Shown: positions 1-8,730, counted from the stretch's first letter. The stretch is DNA of 64,000 nt from Bacteroidota bacterium (GCA_023394415.1 JAEXAR010000041.1:1-64000), one strand, 5' to 3'. Numbers and translations: made by a program. Notes: generated from the letters alone by a model not told the origin.

Positions 1-218
1 GATTTAAAATGATTTATACAATCATCTTCTGTCCCAAAATGTGCTGAAAAACTGAATAAATTCATATCTAATGGTTTGATTACTACAAATATACAAAAAT
101 TATGATAAATTACGGATATTCATTAAATATTATTTTCAAATTTGCGTTTGCAAAATAAATCTTCATTATTTTTAGAAAATAATATTATATATTTACGCCT
201 TAATTATTAGTATATAGC

Positions 219-1631
219 ATGAGAAGAATATTTCTTTTATTACTATCAACATCTGTGATCATATCTTGTTCCCGCGGAGGTAAATCCGAGGGTAAACCTG
301 GAGAAAAAGGGGAGCTTGTAGCAAGAGGAAAATCAAAAACATTTGTTGCTGAAAGACCTTACGGAATGGTTGCTATTCCCGGAGGTTCTTATGTAATGGG
401 TCTTGCGGATCAGGATATGACCAATATGCCCGAAAAATCAACCTTGAAAACTGTTACCGTTTCATCATTCTTTATGGATGAAACAGAAGTTACCAACTCT
501 GAATACAGAGTTTTCATTAATTACGTAAGAGATTCTATCGCGAGAACTCTACTTGCAGAAGCTGCCGGTGACGGAGGTGGTTCTGGTAATGGAACCGGTA
601 TTTCAGATTATGCCTATCTTGGTAAAAAAGCTGGCGGTAACACTACGCCTTACCAAGATTTTCTTCAAGGCCAAGGAGGAAGAGATGGTTATGACGAATC
701 TAAAAGATTAGATTGGGATGTTCCTTTACATTGGAAAACTTCCGATTACCCTGATGTACAATATGCAGAGGTAATGGAGTCTATGTACCTTCCTAAAGCT
801 CAAAGAATTAATAATGAAAGACTTCTGGATAGCAGAAAACTTAAATATTCTTATGAGTGGGAAGACGTATCATCTGCAGTAAAAGATAGAGAAAGAAATG
901 CATCTTATCTTAAAAAAGAGAGCATTGCTGTATATCCAGATACTACTGTATGGTTAAGAGATTTCAATTATGCTTACAACGATCCTTTATTCGAACAATA
1001 TTTTTGGCATAAAGCGTTTGATAATCATCCGGTAGTAGGAGTTACTTGGGATCAGGCAAGAGCGTACTGTAACTTTAAATCTAAACTGAAATCAGATTAT
1101 AACGAGAGCCTCAAAAAGAAAAAGCAAAAACCAATGTCATTCCGTCTTCCTACAGAAGCTGAATGGGAATATGCTGCAAGAGGAGGTCGTGAAAATGCAA
1201 CTTATCCTTGGGGTGGACCAAATTTGATGGATGATAGAGGTTGTTATCTGGCTAATTTTAAACCAAAAAGAGGTAATTATATAGAAGACGAAAAAAAAGG
1301 TACCTATACTTATACCGCACCTGTAAAGAAATTTCCAAGAAACGATTTTGGTCTTTATGATATGGCAGGAAACGTATCTGAATGGACGGAGTCGCCTTAT
1401 AATAACTCAACTTATCAGTTCTCTTCAACTTTGAATCCATATCTTTCAAACCAAGCATACAGAGAAATGAAAAAATCTGTGAGAGGAGGTTCATGGAAAG
1501 ACGTTGGTTACCTTCTAATGACAGGTTACAGAGATTGGGAAAGAAAAGATTCTGCAAGAAGCTATATCGGTTTCAGAACAGTACAAGATATACCTGAAGG
1601 TTCTGCAAAATTCAGAAGAAAAACTAAATAA
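219..1631 (+). CDS. gldK: GldK, gliding motility / type IX secretion lipoprotein
   Basis: GldK is an outer-membrane lipoprotein that forms, with GldN, the periplasmic ring of the type IX secretion system (T9SS), which secretes CTD-bearing proteins and powers gliding in Flavobacteriia. The 470-residue product starts with a lipoprotein signal (MRRIFLLLLSTSVIISC), so Cys17 should be lipidated. From about residue 48 it carries a formylglycine-generating-enzyme-like (FGE/SUMF1) fold, seen in VAIPGGSYVMG, FFMDETEVTNSEY, PVVGVTWDQARAYC, FRLPTEAEWEYAARGG, GLYDMAGNVSEW and VRGGSWKD. This fold is structural in GldK, not enzymatic. It is the first gene of gldKLMN (33 bp to gldL). The 218 bp upstream are AT-rich without a convincing gene, and the operon promoter presumably lies there. 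Length and order match Flavobacterium gldK. Confidence 0.95.
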   Translation: MRRIFLLLLSTSVIISCSRGGKSEGKPGEKGELVARGKSKTFVAERPYGMVAIPGGSYVMGLADQDMTNMPEKSTLKTVTVSSFFMDETEVTNSEYRVFINYVRDSIARTLLAEAAGDGGGSGNGTGISDYAYLGKKAGGNTTPYQDFLQGQGGRDGYDESKRLDWDVPLHWKTSDYPDVQYAEVMESMYLPKAQRINNERLLDSRKLKYSYEWEDVSSAVKDRERNASYLKKESIAVYPDTTVWLRDFNYAYNDPLFEQYFWHKAFDNHPVVGVTWDQARAYCNFKSKLKSDYNESLKKKKQKPMSFRLPTEAEWEYAARGGRENATYPWGGPNLMDDRGCYLANFKPKRGNYIEDEKKGTYTYTAPVKKFPRNDFGLYDMAGNVSEWTESPYNNSTYQFSSTLNPYLSNQAYREMKKSVRGGSWKDVGYLLMTGYRDWERKDSARSYIGFRTVQDIPEGSAKFRRKTK

Positions 1632-1664
1632 AAATAAATAATAACTAAAAAAATAATAATTAAC

Positions 1665-2339
1665 ATGTTTAAAAACAGAGCTGCATTTTCAAATTTCGTT
1701 TATTCATTTTTTGCTGCAATAGTAATTTTAGGTGCATTATTTAAAATGCTTCACATTAGCCTTGGTCCAATTTCCGGAAATTTAATTCTAGGTATTGGTC
1801 TTGGTGCCGAAGTTTTAGTATTTTTATATATGGCATTTTTCCCGGATCATCAAGCTACAACAGATTATGCTTGGGAAAATGTTTATCCTGAACTTTTGGA
1901 TAAAGATGCTACTCCTAAAACTTTGAATAAATTTGCAGATAACAGCAATTTAGATGTTTCTTTATCAGATAAATTGGATAAAATGCTAGCAGATGCAAAA
2001 CTTGATGTTGGTTTATTTGAAAGACTAAAATCAGGAATTGATAAATTCTCAAGTTCTGTGGATCAAATTAATCAAACAGTTGATGTTTCAACCTCTACTC
2101 AAAAATACAATGATCAATTGGCACTTGCTGCAAGTCACCTTGAAAGCATGAACGCACTTTATGCTTTACAGTTAGAGCACGGTAAACAACAGTCTGATTA
2201 TCATAAAAAATATATCGCTGATTTAGAAGCTTCAGCTACACAATCTGATAAGTTTAATCAGGAATTAAATGGTTTAACATCTAACTTAAACAACCTAAAC
2301 AGAGTTTACGGCGGTATGCTTAATGCTATGAAGTCTTAA
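1665..2339 (+). CDS. gldL: GldL, T9SS rotary motor subunit
   Basis: GldL is the inner-membrane stator-like subunit of the GldLM motor, which uses the proton-motive force to drive T9SS secretion and gliding. The 224-residue protein has two N-terminal transmembrane helices (about residues 10-31 and 38-59) followed by a cytoplasmic region with coiled-coil character. Lys27, His30 and Glu49 sit at the positions I recall as functionally important intramembrane residues in F. johnsoniae GldL. Residues 57-61 read AFFPD where the Flavobacterium protein has AFEP, so the second acidic residue of that helix end appears displaced. It lies between gldK and gldM in the same operon. Identification rests on the motif GALFKMLHISLGPISG and on gene order. 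Confidence 0.95.
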   Translation: MFKNRAAFSNFVYSFFAAIVILGALFKMLHISLGPISGNLILGIGLGAEVLVFLYMAFFPDHQATTDYAWENVYPELLDKDATPKTLNKFADNSNLDVSLSDKLDKMLADAKLDVGLFERLKSGIDKFSSSVDQINQTVDVSTSTQKYNDQLALAASHLESMNALYALQLEHGKQQSDYHKKYIADLEASATQSDKFNQELNGLTSNLNNLNRVYGGMLNAMKS

Positions 2340-2385
2340 TACCTACCATTTTAAATTATATATTATTAAAAAAATCTATTAAAAA

Positions 2386-3708
2386 ATGGCACAGGGACAA
2401 CAGACACCACGTCAGAAGATGATCAATCTGATGTATCTGGTTTTTATTGCAATGCTTGCAATGCAAATTGATCAGGAAATTGTAAGATCATTTTATGATA
2501 CACAAGTTTCACTAACAGAAACTCGTCGTTTAACAGATGCAAAAAACCAAGTGTTTGAAGCTAATCTGGCAGAAAAAGCTCAAAATTCACCAGAAGATCG
2601 TGAGTCGTACGAAAATTATTTAGAATTAAAAACTTATGGAGATGACTTGGTTGGCGATATTGAAGGACTAAAGGATAAAATGGTAAAGCTATCAGGCTTT
2701 AAATATAATGAGACAGACTTTGATTACAACAGTATGAACAGTCCTGATCATTCAACAAAAATATTTTTTCAGGGAGCTGACGAAAATAAGCCTTCAGCTG
2801 ATGCTAAATCTCTTATGAACAAAATAAATGCACTTCGAGGTTTTATTGTTCAAAAATTTGAAGGAAAAGAGAACTTTGAAAATGTTGTGAAAAGAGCGAA
2901 GCAAAATTTAATAACCGAGTATCCTAAAAAGAAAAATGGAAAAACTTGGTTAATGCATAAATTTTACAATCAACCGATGGTTGCAGCTCTTTCCAATTTA
3001 GAGATTTTGGAAACTGAGGTTAGAAATATACAATCAGATGCACTATCAATATACCTGCAAGGAAAAAGTGTTATAGCGGATCCTAATGCAACTTTGGTAA
3101 CACAAACTCCAATGACGGTTCCGCCAATGACTTCTAACTCTACACATACAGAAGATCATAAGCAAGACCAAACACAGGATTATACTGCTACCATTACATC
3201 AGGAACAGTGCTTTACCAAGGATTTCCAAATCCTGTAAATATTGACGGAGCTACTGCATCAACTAAAATCTCTGCTTCTGGAGCTACAGTTTCAGGTGGT
3301 GGTGGATCTTGGACAGTAACGCCTGGTCCTGTAGATGAAGTAACACTTACTGTAGGTGGAAAATCTACTAAATATATGGTGAAAAAACTTCCACCGGTAG
3401 TAGGAACAGTACGTGGTAAAAGTGCAGTTGCTATGCCAGCAAACTCCATCAAGAACCAAACGGTGAGCGTAGATATGCCTGGATTTGTTTATCCGGTTAG
3501 TTTCACAGTAAATGGATTCAAAGTAAAGGTTCCGGGTAAGCCTACTGCATTTGTAAGTGGAAACTCATTAAGCGAAGTCGGTCATCTATTTACCAACCTT
3601 CGTGCTGGTGATAAAGTAACTATTTTAGATATTGAAGTTACTGCAACAGGGATGGGGAATAGTGTTCCTAAAACCCCAAGTAATGTGACGATAAATGTCA
3701 CTAATTAA
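2386..3708 (+). CDS. gldM: GldM, T9SS motor subunit (short form, apparently lacking domain D2)
   Basis: GldM forms the dimeric shaft that transmits motion from the GldL ring across the periplasm to the GldKN ring. The start MAQGQQTPRQKMINLMYLVF with one transmembrane helix (about residues 11-30) is typical. Domain D1 follows (about 35-225). The protein is 440 residues, against about 510 in Flavobacterium. After D1 a Thr/Ser/Gln/His/Asp-rich stretch (about residues 235-265) leads directly into what aligns with D3 (ATITSGTVLYQGFPNP, compare the ANISADKMNVVYRG-type start). D4 follows (GTVRGKSAVAMPANSIKNQ to the C-terminus). I see no counterpart of D2. The frame is open and sits between gldL and gldN, so the gene looks functional and not broken. 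Confidence 0.93.
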   Translation: MAQGQQTPRQKMINLMYLVFIAMLAMQIDQEIVRSFYDTQVSLTETRRLTDAKNQVFEANLAEKAQNSPEDRESYENYLELKTYGDDLVGDIEGLKDKMVKLSGFKYNETDFDYNSMNSPDHSTKIFFQGADENKPSADAKSLMNKINALRGFIVQKFEGKENFENVVKRAKQNLITEYPKKKNGKTWLMHKFYNQPMVAALSNLEILETEVRNIQSDALSIYLQGKSVIADPNATLVTQTPMTVPPMTSNSTHTEDHKQDQTQDYTATITSGTVLYQGFPNPVNIDGATASTKISASGATVSGGGGSWTVTPGPVDEVTLTVGGKSTKYMVKKLPPVVGTVRGKSAVAMPANSIKNQTVSVDMPGFVYPVSFTVNGFKVKVPGKPTAFVSGNSLSEVGHLFTNLRAGDKVTILDIEVTATGMGNSVPKTPSNVTINVTN

Positions 3709-3739
3709 AGTAAATTAAAACACATTTCATCTATTATCA

Positions 3740-4672
3740 ATGAAAAAGTTAATATGTAGTTTGTTTTTAGTAACAATCGGATTTTCACAAGCGCAAACCA
3801 TTCTGAATGCAAAATCTCCTGAGGAGTTTCGCCAATTGCGTGAAGAAAATAAAATCAAAAAAGGAGACAGCATTATTTCCAATGAGGTTACACCTTTATC
3901 TTATGGTTATATTGACGAGAAAGACGTTTTAAAAAGTATCGTTGTTTGGGAAATCATTGATATGAATGATAAGCTAAACCAACCTTTATATCATAATTCC
4001 GACGGCTTAGTTTCGCAGAATAAATCTTTATATCAAATCTTGATTGATGGTATTAAGTCCGGAAAGATAGAGGAGGTTTACGATGACGAACTTTTTACAA
4101 CGAGATTGAGTATGGATGAAATACAGAAACGTACCAGTAAATTGGTGGTTTCTGATGATTTGATTGATAAAATTAATTCAGGTGCCAAAGTAACAGAGGC
4201 TGATAAAAAAGCAGGTACAGACGTTTATGAAACGAAATCTGAAAATGTTAAGCTCCTTAAAGTTAAAGGAATGTGGTATATCGACAGAAGAGATTCACAG
4301 ATGAAGTACCGTTTGATTGGTATTGCAGCTATGGGACAAGATCCACAAACTATGGGAGTTATAGGTGGTGATGGTGAACTTGTAGATGCCGGAGATAGTT
4401 ATATTGATCTTTTTTGGGTATATTATCCAAACGCACGTCCTTTATTGGCAAACTCGATAGTGTTTAATAATAGTAACCTTTCTTCAGATATTAGTTACGA
4501 CGATGTATTAAATGCCAGAAGATTTTCTTCTATCATTTATAAGTCTGAAAGCGGCTTAGGTAATGGGGTTATTAAAGATTATATCCCGAGAGATGCTGAT
4601 GAGCAGTTGGAGGAAAGTGAGAGAATAAAAGCTCAAATTCTTTTAATGGAAAATGATATGTGGAATTATTAA
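3740..4672 (+). CDS. gldN: GldN, T9SS periplasmic ring protein
   Basis: GldN (PorN) binds GldK to form the outer-membrane-associated periplasmic ring of the T9SS and contacts the D4 end of GldM. The 310-residue product has a cleavable signal peptide (MKKLICSLFLVTIGFSQAQ). Internal hallmarks include VWEIIDMNDKLNQPLY, KVKGMWYIDRRDSQMKYR, GIAAMGQDP and LFWVYYPNAR. It is the last gene of the operon, 31 bp after gldM, and is followed by a rho-independent terminator at 4691-4723. Length matches the family. Confidence 0.95.
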   Translation: MKKLICSLFLVTIGFSQAQTILNAKSPEEFRQLREENKIKKGDSIISNEVTPLSYGYIDEKDVLKSIVVWEIIDMNDKLNQPLYHNSDGLVSQNKSLYQILIDGIKSGKIEEVYDDELFTTRLSMDEIQKRTSKLVVSDDLIDKINSGAKVTEADKKAGTDVYETKSENVKLLKVKGMWYIDRRDSQMKYRLIGIAAMGQDPQTMGVIGGDGELVDAGDSYIDLFWVYYPNARPLLANSIVFNNSNLSSDISYDDVLNARRFSSIIYKSESGLGNGVIKDYIPRDADEQLEESERIKAQILLMENDMWNY

Positions 4673-4690
4673 ACCATATTTTGTAAATAG

Positions 4691-4723
4691 AAAAAACCTG
4701 AATACCTTTATTCAGGTTTTTTT
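4691..4723 (+). terminator. Rho-independent terminator of gldKLMN
   Basis: AACCTGAATA and TATTCAGGTT pair around a short loop and are followed by a run of T. The hairpin lies 19 bp after the gldN stop. The next gene starts only about 15 bp later, so it probably has its own weak promoter or depends on read-through. Confidence 0.85.
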
Positions 4724-4738
4724 ATGCCCCTGTTTTTT

Positions 4739-5779
4739 ATGAAAAATGTAGATTATATTATTGTTGGTGATGGTTATGCAGCACTTTTTTTTGCACATCA
4801 ACTTATTAAAAATCAAAAATCTTTTTTGCTGTTTTCTGAAGGAAGGAAAAGTGCTTCTCAGGTTTCCGCAGGAATTATAAATCCTGTTGTACTAAAAAAA
4901 TTCACCACATTTTGGAAAGCCAAGGAACAGATTAGTTTTCTGCACCAAACACTTTCTGAAATAGAATCTTATACCGGCAAGAATTATTTAATCCATGAAA
5001 ATATTAGACGTATTTTTCATGATGAAAAGGAAAAAGAACTTTGGTTAAAGAAAAGCGACAATGATGACTTGAAATTTTTCCTTTCTAAAGAGTTTCAACA
5101 CATCAACGCAGTGCAAAATCCCTATGAATCTGGCAAAGTTGAGCATTCAGCAAGACTTGATGTTAAAGGATTTTTTACTGATATGACTCATTATCTTTCA
5201 AATAAAGGTCATTTATTAGCAGAGAAATTTGATTATAAATCTTTAAACACATCTGAAAATATATATAAAGATTATCATTATAGATATATCATTTTTGCTG
5301 AAGGAATGGGAGTAAAAGATAACCCCTTTTTTTCAGAGATTCCAGTAAATCCAAACAAGGGTCATCATATCAAGGTTAAACTTTCAGAATGTCCTAAAAA
5401 CCATTTCACAATTAAAAAGAAGCATTTTCTTTTTCCATTAAATGATGAAATTCATTATTATGGTGGTACTTATGATCGTGAGCAGATTCATCACAAAATT
5501 GATGATTCAGCAATTCAACAATTGATAAACGGACTTTCTGAAATTTATAAAAATGACTTTGATATTGTGGAAGAAAATTTTGGTTTTCGGCCTACAGTAA
5601 AAGATAGAAGACCTATTATCGGTTCGCACCCTCAATTTAAAAATCTATACGTTTTTAATGGTTTAGGAGCGCGAGGAATACTTAATGGTTGTTATTTTTC
5701 TGAAATTCTGTTCAATCATATTGAGAAAAATTGTCCTCTACCGAAGGAAGTAGATATTGTTAGATTTGATTTTCAATAA
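4739..5779 (+). CDS. FAD-dependent oxidoreductase (DAO family)
   Basis: A flavoprotein of the D-amino-acid oxidase (DAO/DadA-like) superfamily; the substrate cannot be predicted. The N-terminal dinucleotide-binding strand reads DYIIVGDGYAALFFAHQL, in which the third glycine of the usual GxGxxG is Ala. SQVSAGIINPV resembles the substrate-side loop of the family. The C-terminus carries the FAD-closing motif FRPTVKDRRPIIG and NLYVFNGLGARGI. I prefer the ATG at 4739 over the one at 4724, because 4724 abuts the gldN terminator and its extra residues (MPLFF) are not part of the Rossmann start. With this start the protein has 346 residues. There is no signal peptide. Confidence 0.8.
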   Translation: MKNVDYIIVGDGYAALFFAHQLIKNQKSFLLFSEGRKSASQVSAGIINPVVLKKFTTFWKAKEQISFLHQTLSEIESYTGKNYLIHENIRRIFHDEKEKELWLKKSDNDDLKFFLSKEFQHINAVQNPYESGKVEHSARLDVKGFFTDMTHYLSNKGHLLAEKFDYKSLNTSENIYKDYHYRYIIFAEGMGVKDNPFFSEIPVNPNKGHHIKVKLSECPKNHFTIKKKHFLFPLNDEIHYYGGTYDREQIHHKIDDSAIQQLINGLSEIYKNDFDIVEENFGFRPTVKDRRPIIGSHPQFKNLYVFNGLGARGILNGCYFSEILFNHIEKNCPLPKEVDIVRFDFQ

Positions 5780-6040
5780 TGTATGACCGTAAATGAATTA
5801 ATAATTTGAATGATTAAATAAAGGCTTTTATTATCTTATAAAAAACGTTTTCTGAGGTTTAATGTTAGGCTGGAAGTTGAAGAATAATGGTAAAAATATC
5901 ATTTTTTGCTTATTAACATTCATCAATGTTAAACCCTTTTATTGAAGTAAATTTGTTCCAATGACATACTGATTTTAAAAGTTTTGTCGTTTCGAATCAT
6001 TTAAAAATCGTCATTAAGATATTCATAAAGATTATTTTAA
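5780..6040. other. AT-rich spacer without a recognisable gene
   Basis: No open frame of note. A small dyad (TTAACAT, 6 bp, ATGTTAA) lies at 5913-5932 but has no T-run. The segment precedes two gene remnants and may itself be decayed coding DNA. Confidence 0.5.
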
Positions 6041-6184
6041 TTTTTGGAAAAAACGCTGAAGTATATTGAAGATAATGGTAAAAAGTTATTGCCTTATTTT
6101 CCGTATGTTTTTGCATATATCAAAAAAAATCCGGAGTTGAAACGTATTGTGAGCGAACATTTTGCTGGCTATAATGATCTTTAA
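6041..6184 (+). pseudogene. C-terminal remnant of a small GNAT-type acetyltransferase
   Basis: The frame ending at the TAA at 6182-6184 encodes about 45 residues (EKTLKYIEDNGKKLLPYF, then YVFAYIKKNPELKRIV). This resembles the C-terminal end of small YjdJ/YidJ-like GNAT proteins, where a helix is followed by a [PL]xCP[YF]-type strand and a KKHPE[WY] motif. The acetyl-CoA-binding part is missing and an in-frame TAA lies at 6038-6040 immediately upstream. It is most likely the tail of a decayed gene. An intact relative lies at 6735-7022. Confidence 0.55.
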
Positions 6185-6193
6185 ATAAAAAGT

Positions 6194-6717
6194 TATGTCT
6201 AATATTGAATTAATTATTGAAGAAAAAGCTGCGGATATTGGCAATTTTCTGGTAGGCAGGCTGCTTCCGTTTCGTGAGAAAAGAGCAGTAGGGAGAAGCT
6301 TTCGGAAGAAAATCGCCTGTGCCGGTTTACAGCAAACTGTTTTTTATTGAAATTAAATCACAGGAGAAATCGAAAATCAATATAGGGGAACATCTTTTTG
6401 GTGAAGTTGCGATGTATGTTTTAGATGGCACTGTAAATCTTGAAGGAAGTGAATTTGGCTCAAAACAATTGTTAGTTGCAAAAAATGCTACACTTTGTGA
6501 ATTTGAGATGAATGAAAACACAACAGTTTATCTGTTTGGAGGTGAGCCTTTTCCCGAGCCAAGAATTATCTTTTGGAATTTTGTAAGTTCAGAACGAGAA
6601 ACCATTGAGCAAGCGAAATTAGATTGGCACGATCAAAATTTTGAGGCTTTGCCAAAAGTAATTGGCGACGAGGATGAATATGTGCCTCTACCAAGAGCAA
6701 TTTTAAAAAACCGATAA
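6194..6717 (+). pseudogene. Pirin-family gene with frameshift and internal deletion
   Basis: The 5' part encodes the pirin N-terminus (MSNIELIIEEKAADIG). An extra G in GGG near 6239-6241 shifts the frame, and normal pirin sequence (NFLVGRLLPFREKRAVG) continues one frame over to about 6292. It then jumps, within the GGG at 6291-6293, to the C-terminal half of pirin (GEAFGRKSPVPVYSKLFFIE) in a third frame. That half runs on intact to 6717. A usual pirin has about 290 residues, so roughly 115 central residues are gone, including the first cupin with its metal-binding His residues. A 132-codon frame starting at GTG 6319 remains open and could in principle make a single C-terminal cupin, but its RBS and start would be fortuitous. 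Confidence 0.88.
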
Positions 6718-6734
6718 CATAAATTTTTGATAAT

Positions 6735-7022
6735 ATGGTTGAAATAAAACATTACAATAATGAAAAAAATGGCGTTTTCGAAATTTATGATAATGGAGAA
6801 AAAGCCGGCGAAATGACCTATACTTGGGCAGGAGAAGATAAGTTTATTATAGACCACACTCAAGTTGATGAAGCCTATGGCGGAAAAGGATTTGGAAAAC
6901 AGCTTGTATATGCCGGAGCAGAATTTGCGAGAAGCAACGGTAAGAAAATAATTTCGCTATGCTCTTATGCAAAGGCAACCTTTAATAAAAATCAGGATTT
7001 GAGGGATCTCTTGTATTCATAA
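6735..7022 (+). CDS. Small GNAT-family N-acetyltransferase
   Basis: A 95-residue single-domain acetyltransferase of the short YjdJ type. It begins VEIKHYNNEKNGVFEIYDNG, followed by the acetyl-CoA-binding loop DEAYGGKGFGKQLV and the end motif ISLCSYAKATFNKN. The acceptor is unknown; such proteins are usually soluble housekeeping or detoxifying acetyltransferases. It starts 17 bp after the pirin relic, which suggests the two once formed an operon. It is followed by a very GC-rich terminator (7042-7078). Confidence 0.8.
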   Translation: MVEIKHYNNEKNGVFEIYDNGEKAGEMTYTWAGEDKFIIDHTQVDEAYGGKGFGKQLVYAGAEFARSNGKKIISLCSYAKATFNKNQDLRDLLYS

Positions 7023-7041
7023 AGCTGTAATTTGAAGATCT

Positions 7042-7078
7042 AAAACCGACGCGCGCCAAAGGCGCGCGTCGGTTTTTT
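7042..7078 (+). terminator. GC-rich rho-independent terminator
   Basis: A 15-bp perfect stem (AAACCGACGCGCGCC against GGCGCGCGTCGGTTT) with an AAA loop and a run of six T. Its GC content is far above the surroundings. Confidence 0.92.
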
Positions 7079-7119
7079 AAAAAATTATCACGCAGAATTT
7101 AATAAAACATTAAATAAAC

Positions 7120-7127
7120 TATATTTG
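7120..7127 (+). promoter_or_regulatory. -7 element of the symporter promoter
   Basis: TATATTTG matches the Bacteroidota -7 consensus TAnnTTTG. A weak -33 candidate (TTTA at 7098-7101) lies 18 bp upstream. The start codon is 20 bp downstream. Confidence 0.6.
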
Positions 7128-7147
7128 CTAAAATTATTTTTTCAAAT

Positions 7148-8722
7148 ATGAATTCAGCAACGATATTACTGCTTTTCGTTTTCGTTTATTTTATTGGTCT
7201 CTTAGTTATAGCCTATATCACAAGTAGAAACTCCGACAATCAGTCGTTTTTCATTGGAAACAAAAAAAGTAAGTGGTGGTTGGTTGCTTTCGGGATGATT
7301 GGTACCAGTTTGAGTGGCGTCACTTTCATTTCCGTTCCAGGTACAGTAGGTAAAATGACTGCCGGAGATTATCCTTTTGGTGGTTTTGAGTATTACATGA
7401 TGGTTATCGGTTTCTTTATCGGTTATTTCATTGTTGCTTTTATTCTTTTGCCGCTTTATTACCGGATGAATCTTACGTCAATTTACACTTATCTTGGTAG
7501 AAGATTTAATGTTGAAGCTCACAAAATAGGATCTTTATTCTTTATAATTTCCCGTTCTATTGGTGCAACAGCGAGGCTTTATCTTGTGGTGAATGTGCTT
7601 CAGATTTTCCTCTTAGAAGCGTTAGGTGTCCCGTTTTGGGTTACAGCAGCTGTAATACTATTAATGGTTTTACTTTATACCTTCGAAGGAGGTGTAAAAA
7701 CCATCGTTATTACCGATACTTTGCAGACTTCTTTTATGATTATAAGTTTGGTGGGTTGTATTGTTTACATTCTTTCTAATTTGAATTTATCTGCAGGCGA
7801 GGCTTATCATATTTTAGCTGAAAAGCAGTATACACATTTTATCAATGCTGACGTCAATTCCAAAACATTTTTTCTGAAAACCATTTTGGGAGGTATGTTT
7901 ATTACCATTGCTATGACGGGTCTTGATCAGGAAATGATGCAGAAAAACATCTCTGTAGACAATCTTAAGAATTCTAAAAAAAATATGTTGACATTTGCCT
8001 TCACATTATTGTTGGTAAACTTGGCTTTTCTGTTTTTAGGAGGTCTCCTATATCTCTTTGCAATGGAAAATGGAGCTGAATACAGCAAAATAGTAGATAT
8101 TGTGAATGGTAAAGAAAACATCACCAATATTTTTGGTTTTAAAGATGCAGCAGGAAATATCAATAATATCATGGGGGATGATTTGTTCCCTGCACTTTCT
8201 CTGCAAGGTTATTTTCCGTTGGCTATTTCCATTATTTTTATTATTGGGTTAATTTCGGCACTATTTCCTTCAGCAGATGGAGCATTAACAGCAGTCACAA
8301 GTTCTTACTGTGTTGATTTATTGAATCTTAATGAAGATGAAACGAAAACCGAAAAGCAAAAGAAAAGATTAAGAATGAAGATTCACCTTATTTTTACTGT
8401 AATATTCTTCATATTAATTATGATTTTCAAGATGATAAATGATAAATCTATTGTTTATCTTATTATGGAAGTTGCAGGTTATACTTACGGACCTTTATTA
8501 GGATTGTTTGCATTTGGAATTTTCACCAAGTACCAAATCAACCGAAAAGGAGCTATTCTTGCAGTTACTATTCTGGCTCCTATTGCCACATATTTTATCA
8601 ATATGTTTGTAACTCAAAATACCGATTATAAAATAGGAGTGGAACTGATTATCATAAATGGTCTACTCACTTTTATAGGGCTTTGGCTTATCAGGAGTCA
8701 CGGCAGATATAAGGAAGCTTAA
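7148..8722 (+). CDS. Sodium:solute symporter (SSS family)
   Basis: An inner-membrane secondary transporter of the SSS family (SLC5-like), which couples Na+ entry to uptake of a sugar, amino acid, vitamin or similar solute. The 524 residues hold about 13-14 hydrophobic helices. Family landmarks include FFIGNKKSKWWLVAFGMIGT near the N-terminus, the SLSGVTFISVPG Na+-site helix, GGVKTIVITDTLQ and ITIAMTGLDQEMMQKN. The substrate cannot be assigned from sequence. It is monocistronic, with its own promoter and a terminator at 8731-8757. Confidence 0.92.
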   Translation: MNSATILLLFVFVYFIGLLVIAYITSRNSDNQSFFIGNKKSKWWLVAFGMIGTSLSGVTFISVPGTVGKMTAGDYPFGGFEYYMMVIGFFIGYFIVAFILLPLYYRMNLTSIYTYLGRRFNVEAHKIGSLFFIISRSIGATARLYLVVNVLQIFLLEALGVPFWVTAAVILLMVLLYTFEGGVKTIVITDTLQTSFMIISLVGCIVYILSNLNLSAGEAYHILAEKQYTHFINADVNSKTFFLKTILGGMFITIAMTGLDQEMMQKNISVDNLKNSKKNMLTFAFTLLLVNLAFLFLGGLLYLFAMENGAEYSKIVDIVNGKENITNIFGFKDAAGNINNIMGDDLFPALSLQGYFPLAISIIFIIGLISALFPSADGALTAVTSSYCVDLLNLNEDETKTEKQKKRLRMKIHLIFTVIFFILIMIFKMINDKSIVYLIMEVAGYTYGPLLGLFAFGIFTKYQINRKGAILAVTILAPIATYFINMFVTQNTDYKIGVELIIINGLLTFIGLWLIRSHGRYKEA

Positions 8723-8730
8723 ATTTTAAG

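Noticed and set aside
5913..5932. Dyad TTAACAT-N6-ATGTTAA as a terminator or operator
   Set aside because: Arms are short, no T-run follows and no gene with a promoter is next to it.
6319..6717. Independent single-cupin gene
   Set aside because: The sequence continues upstream as normal pirin in the same frame to 6292, so this is the 3' half of a broken pirin gene.
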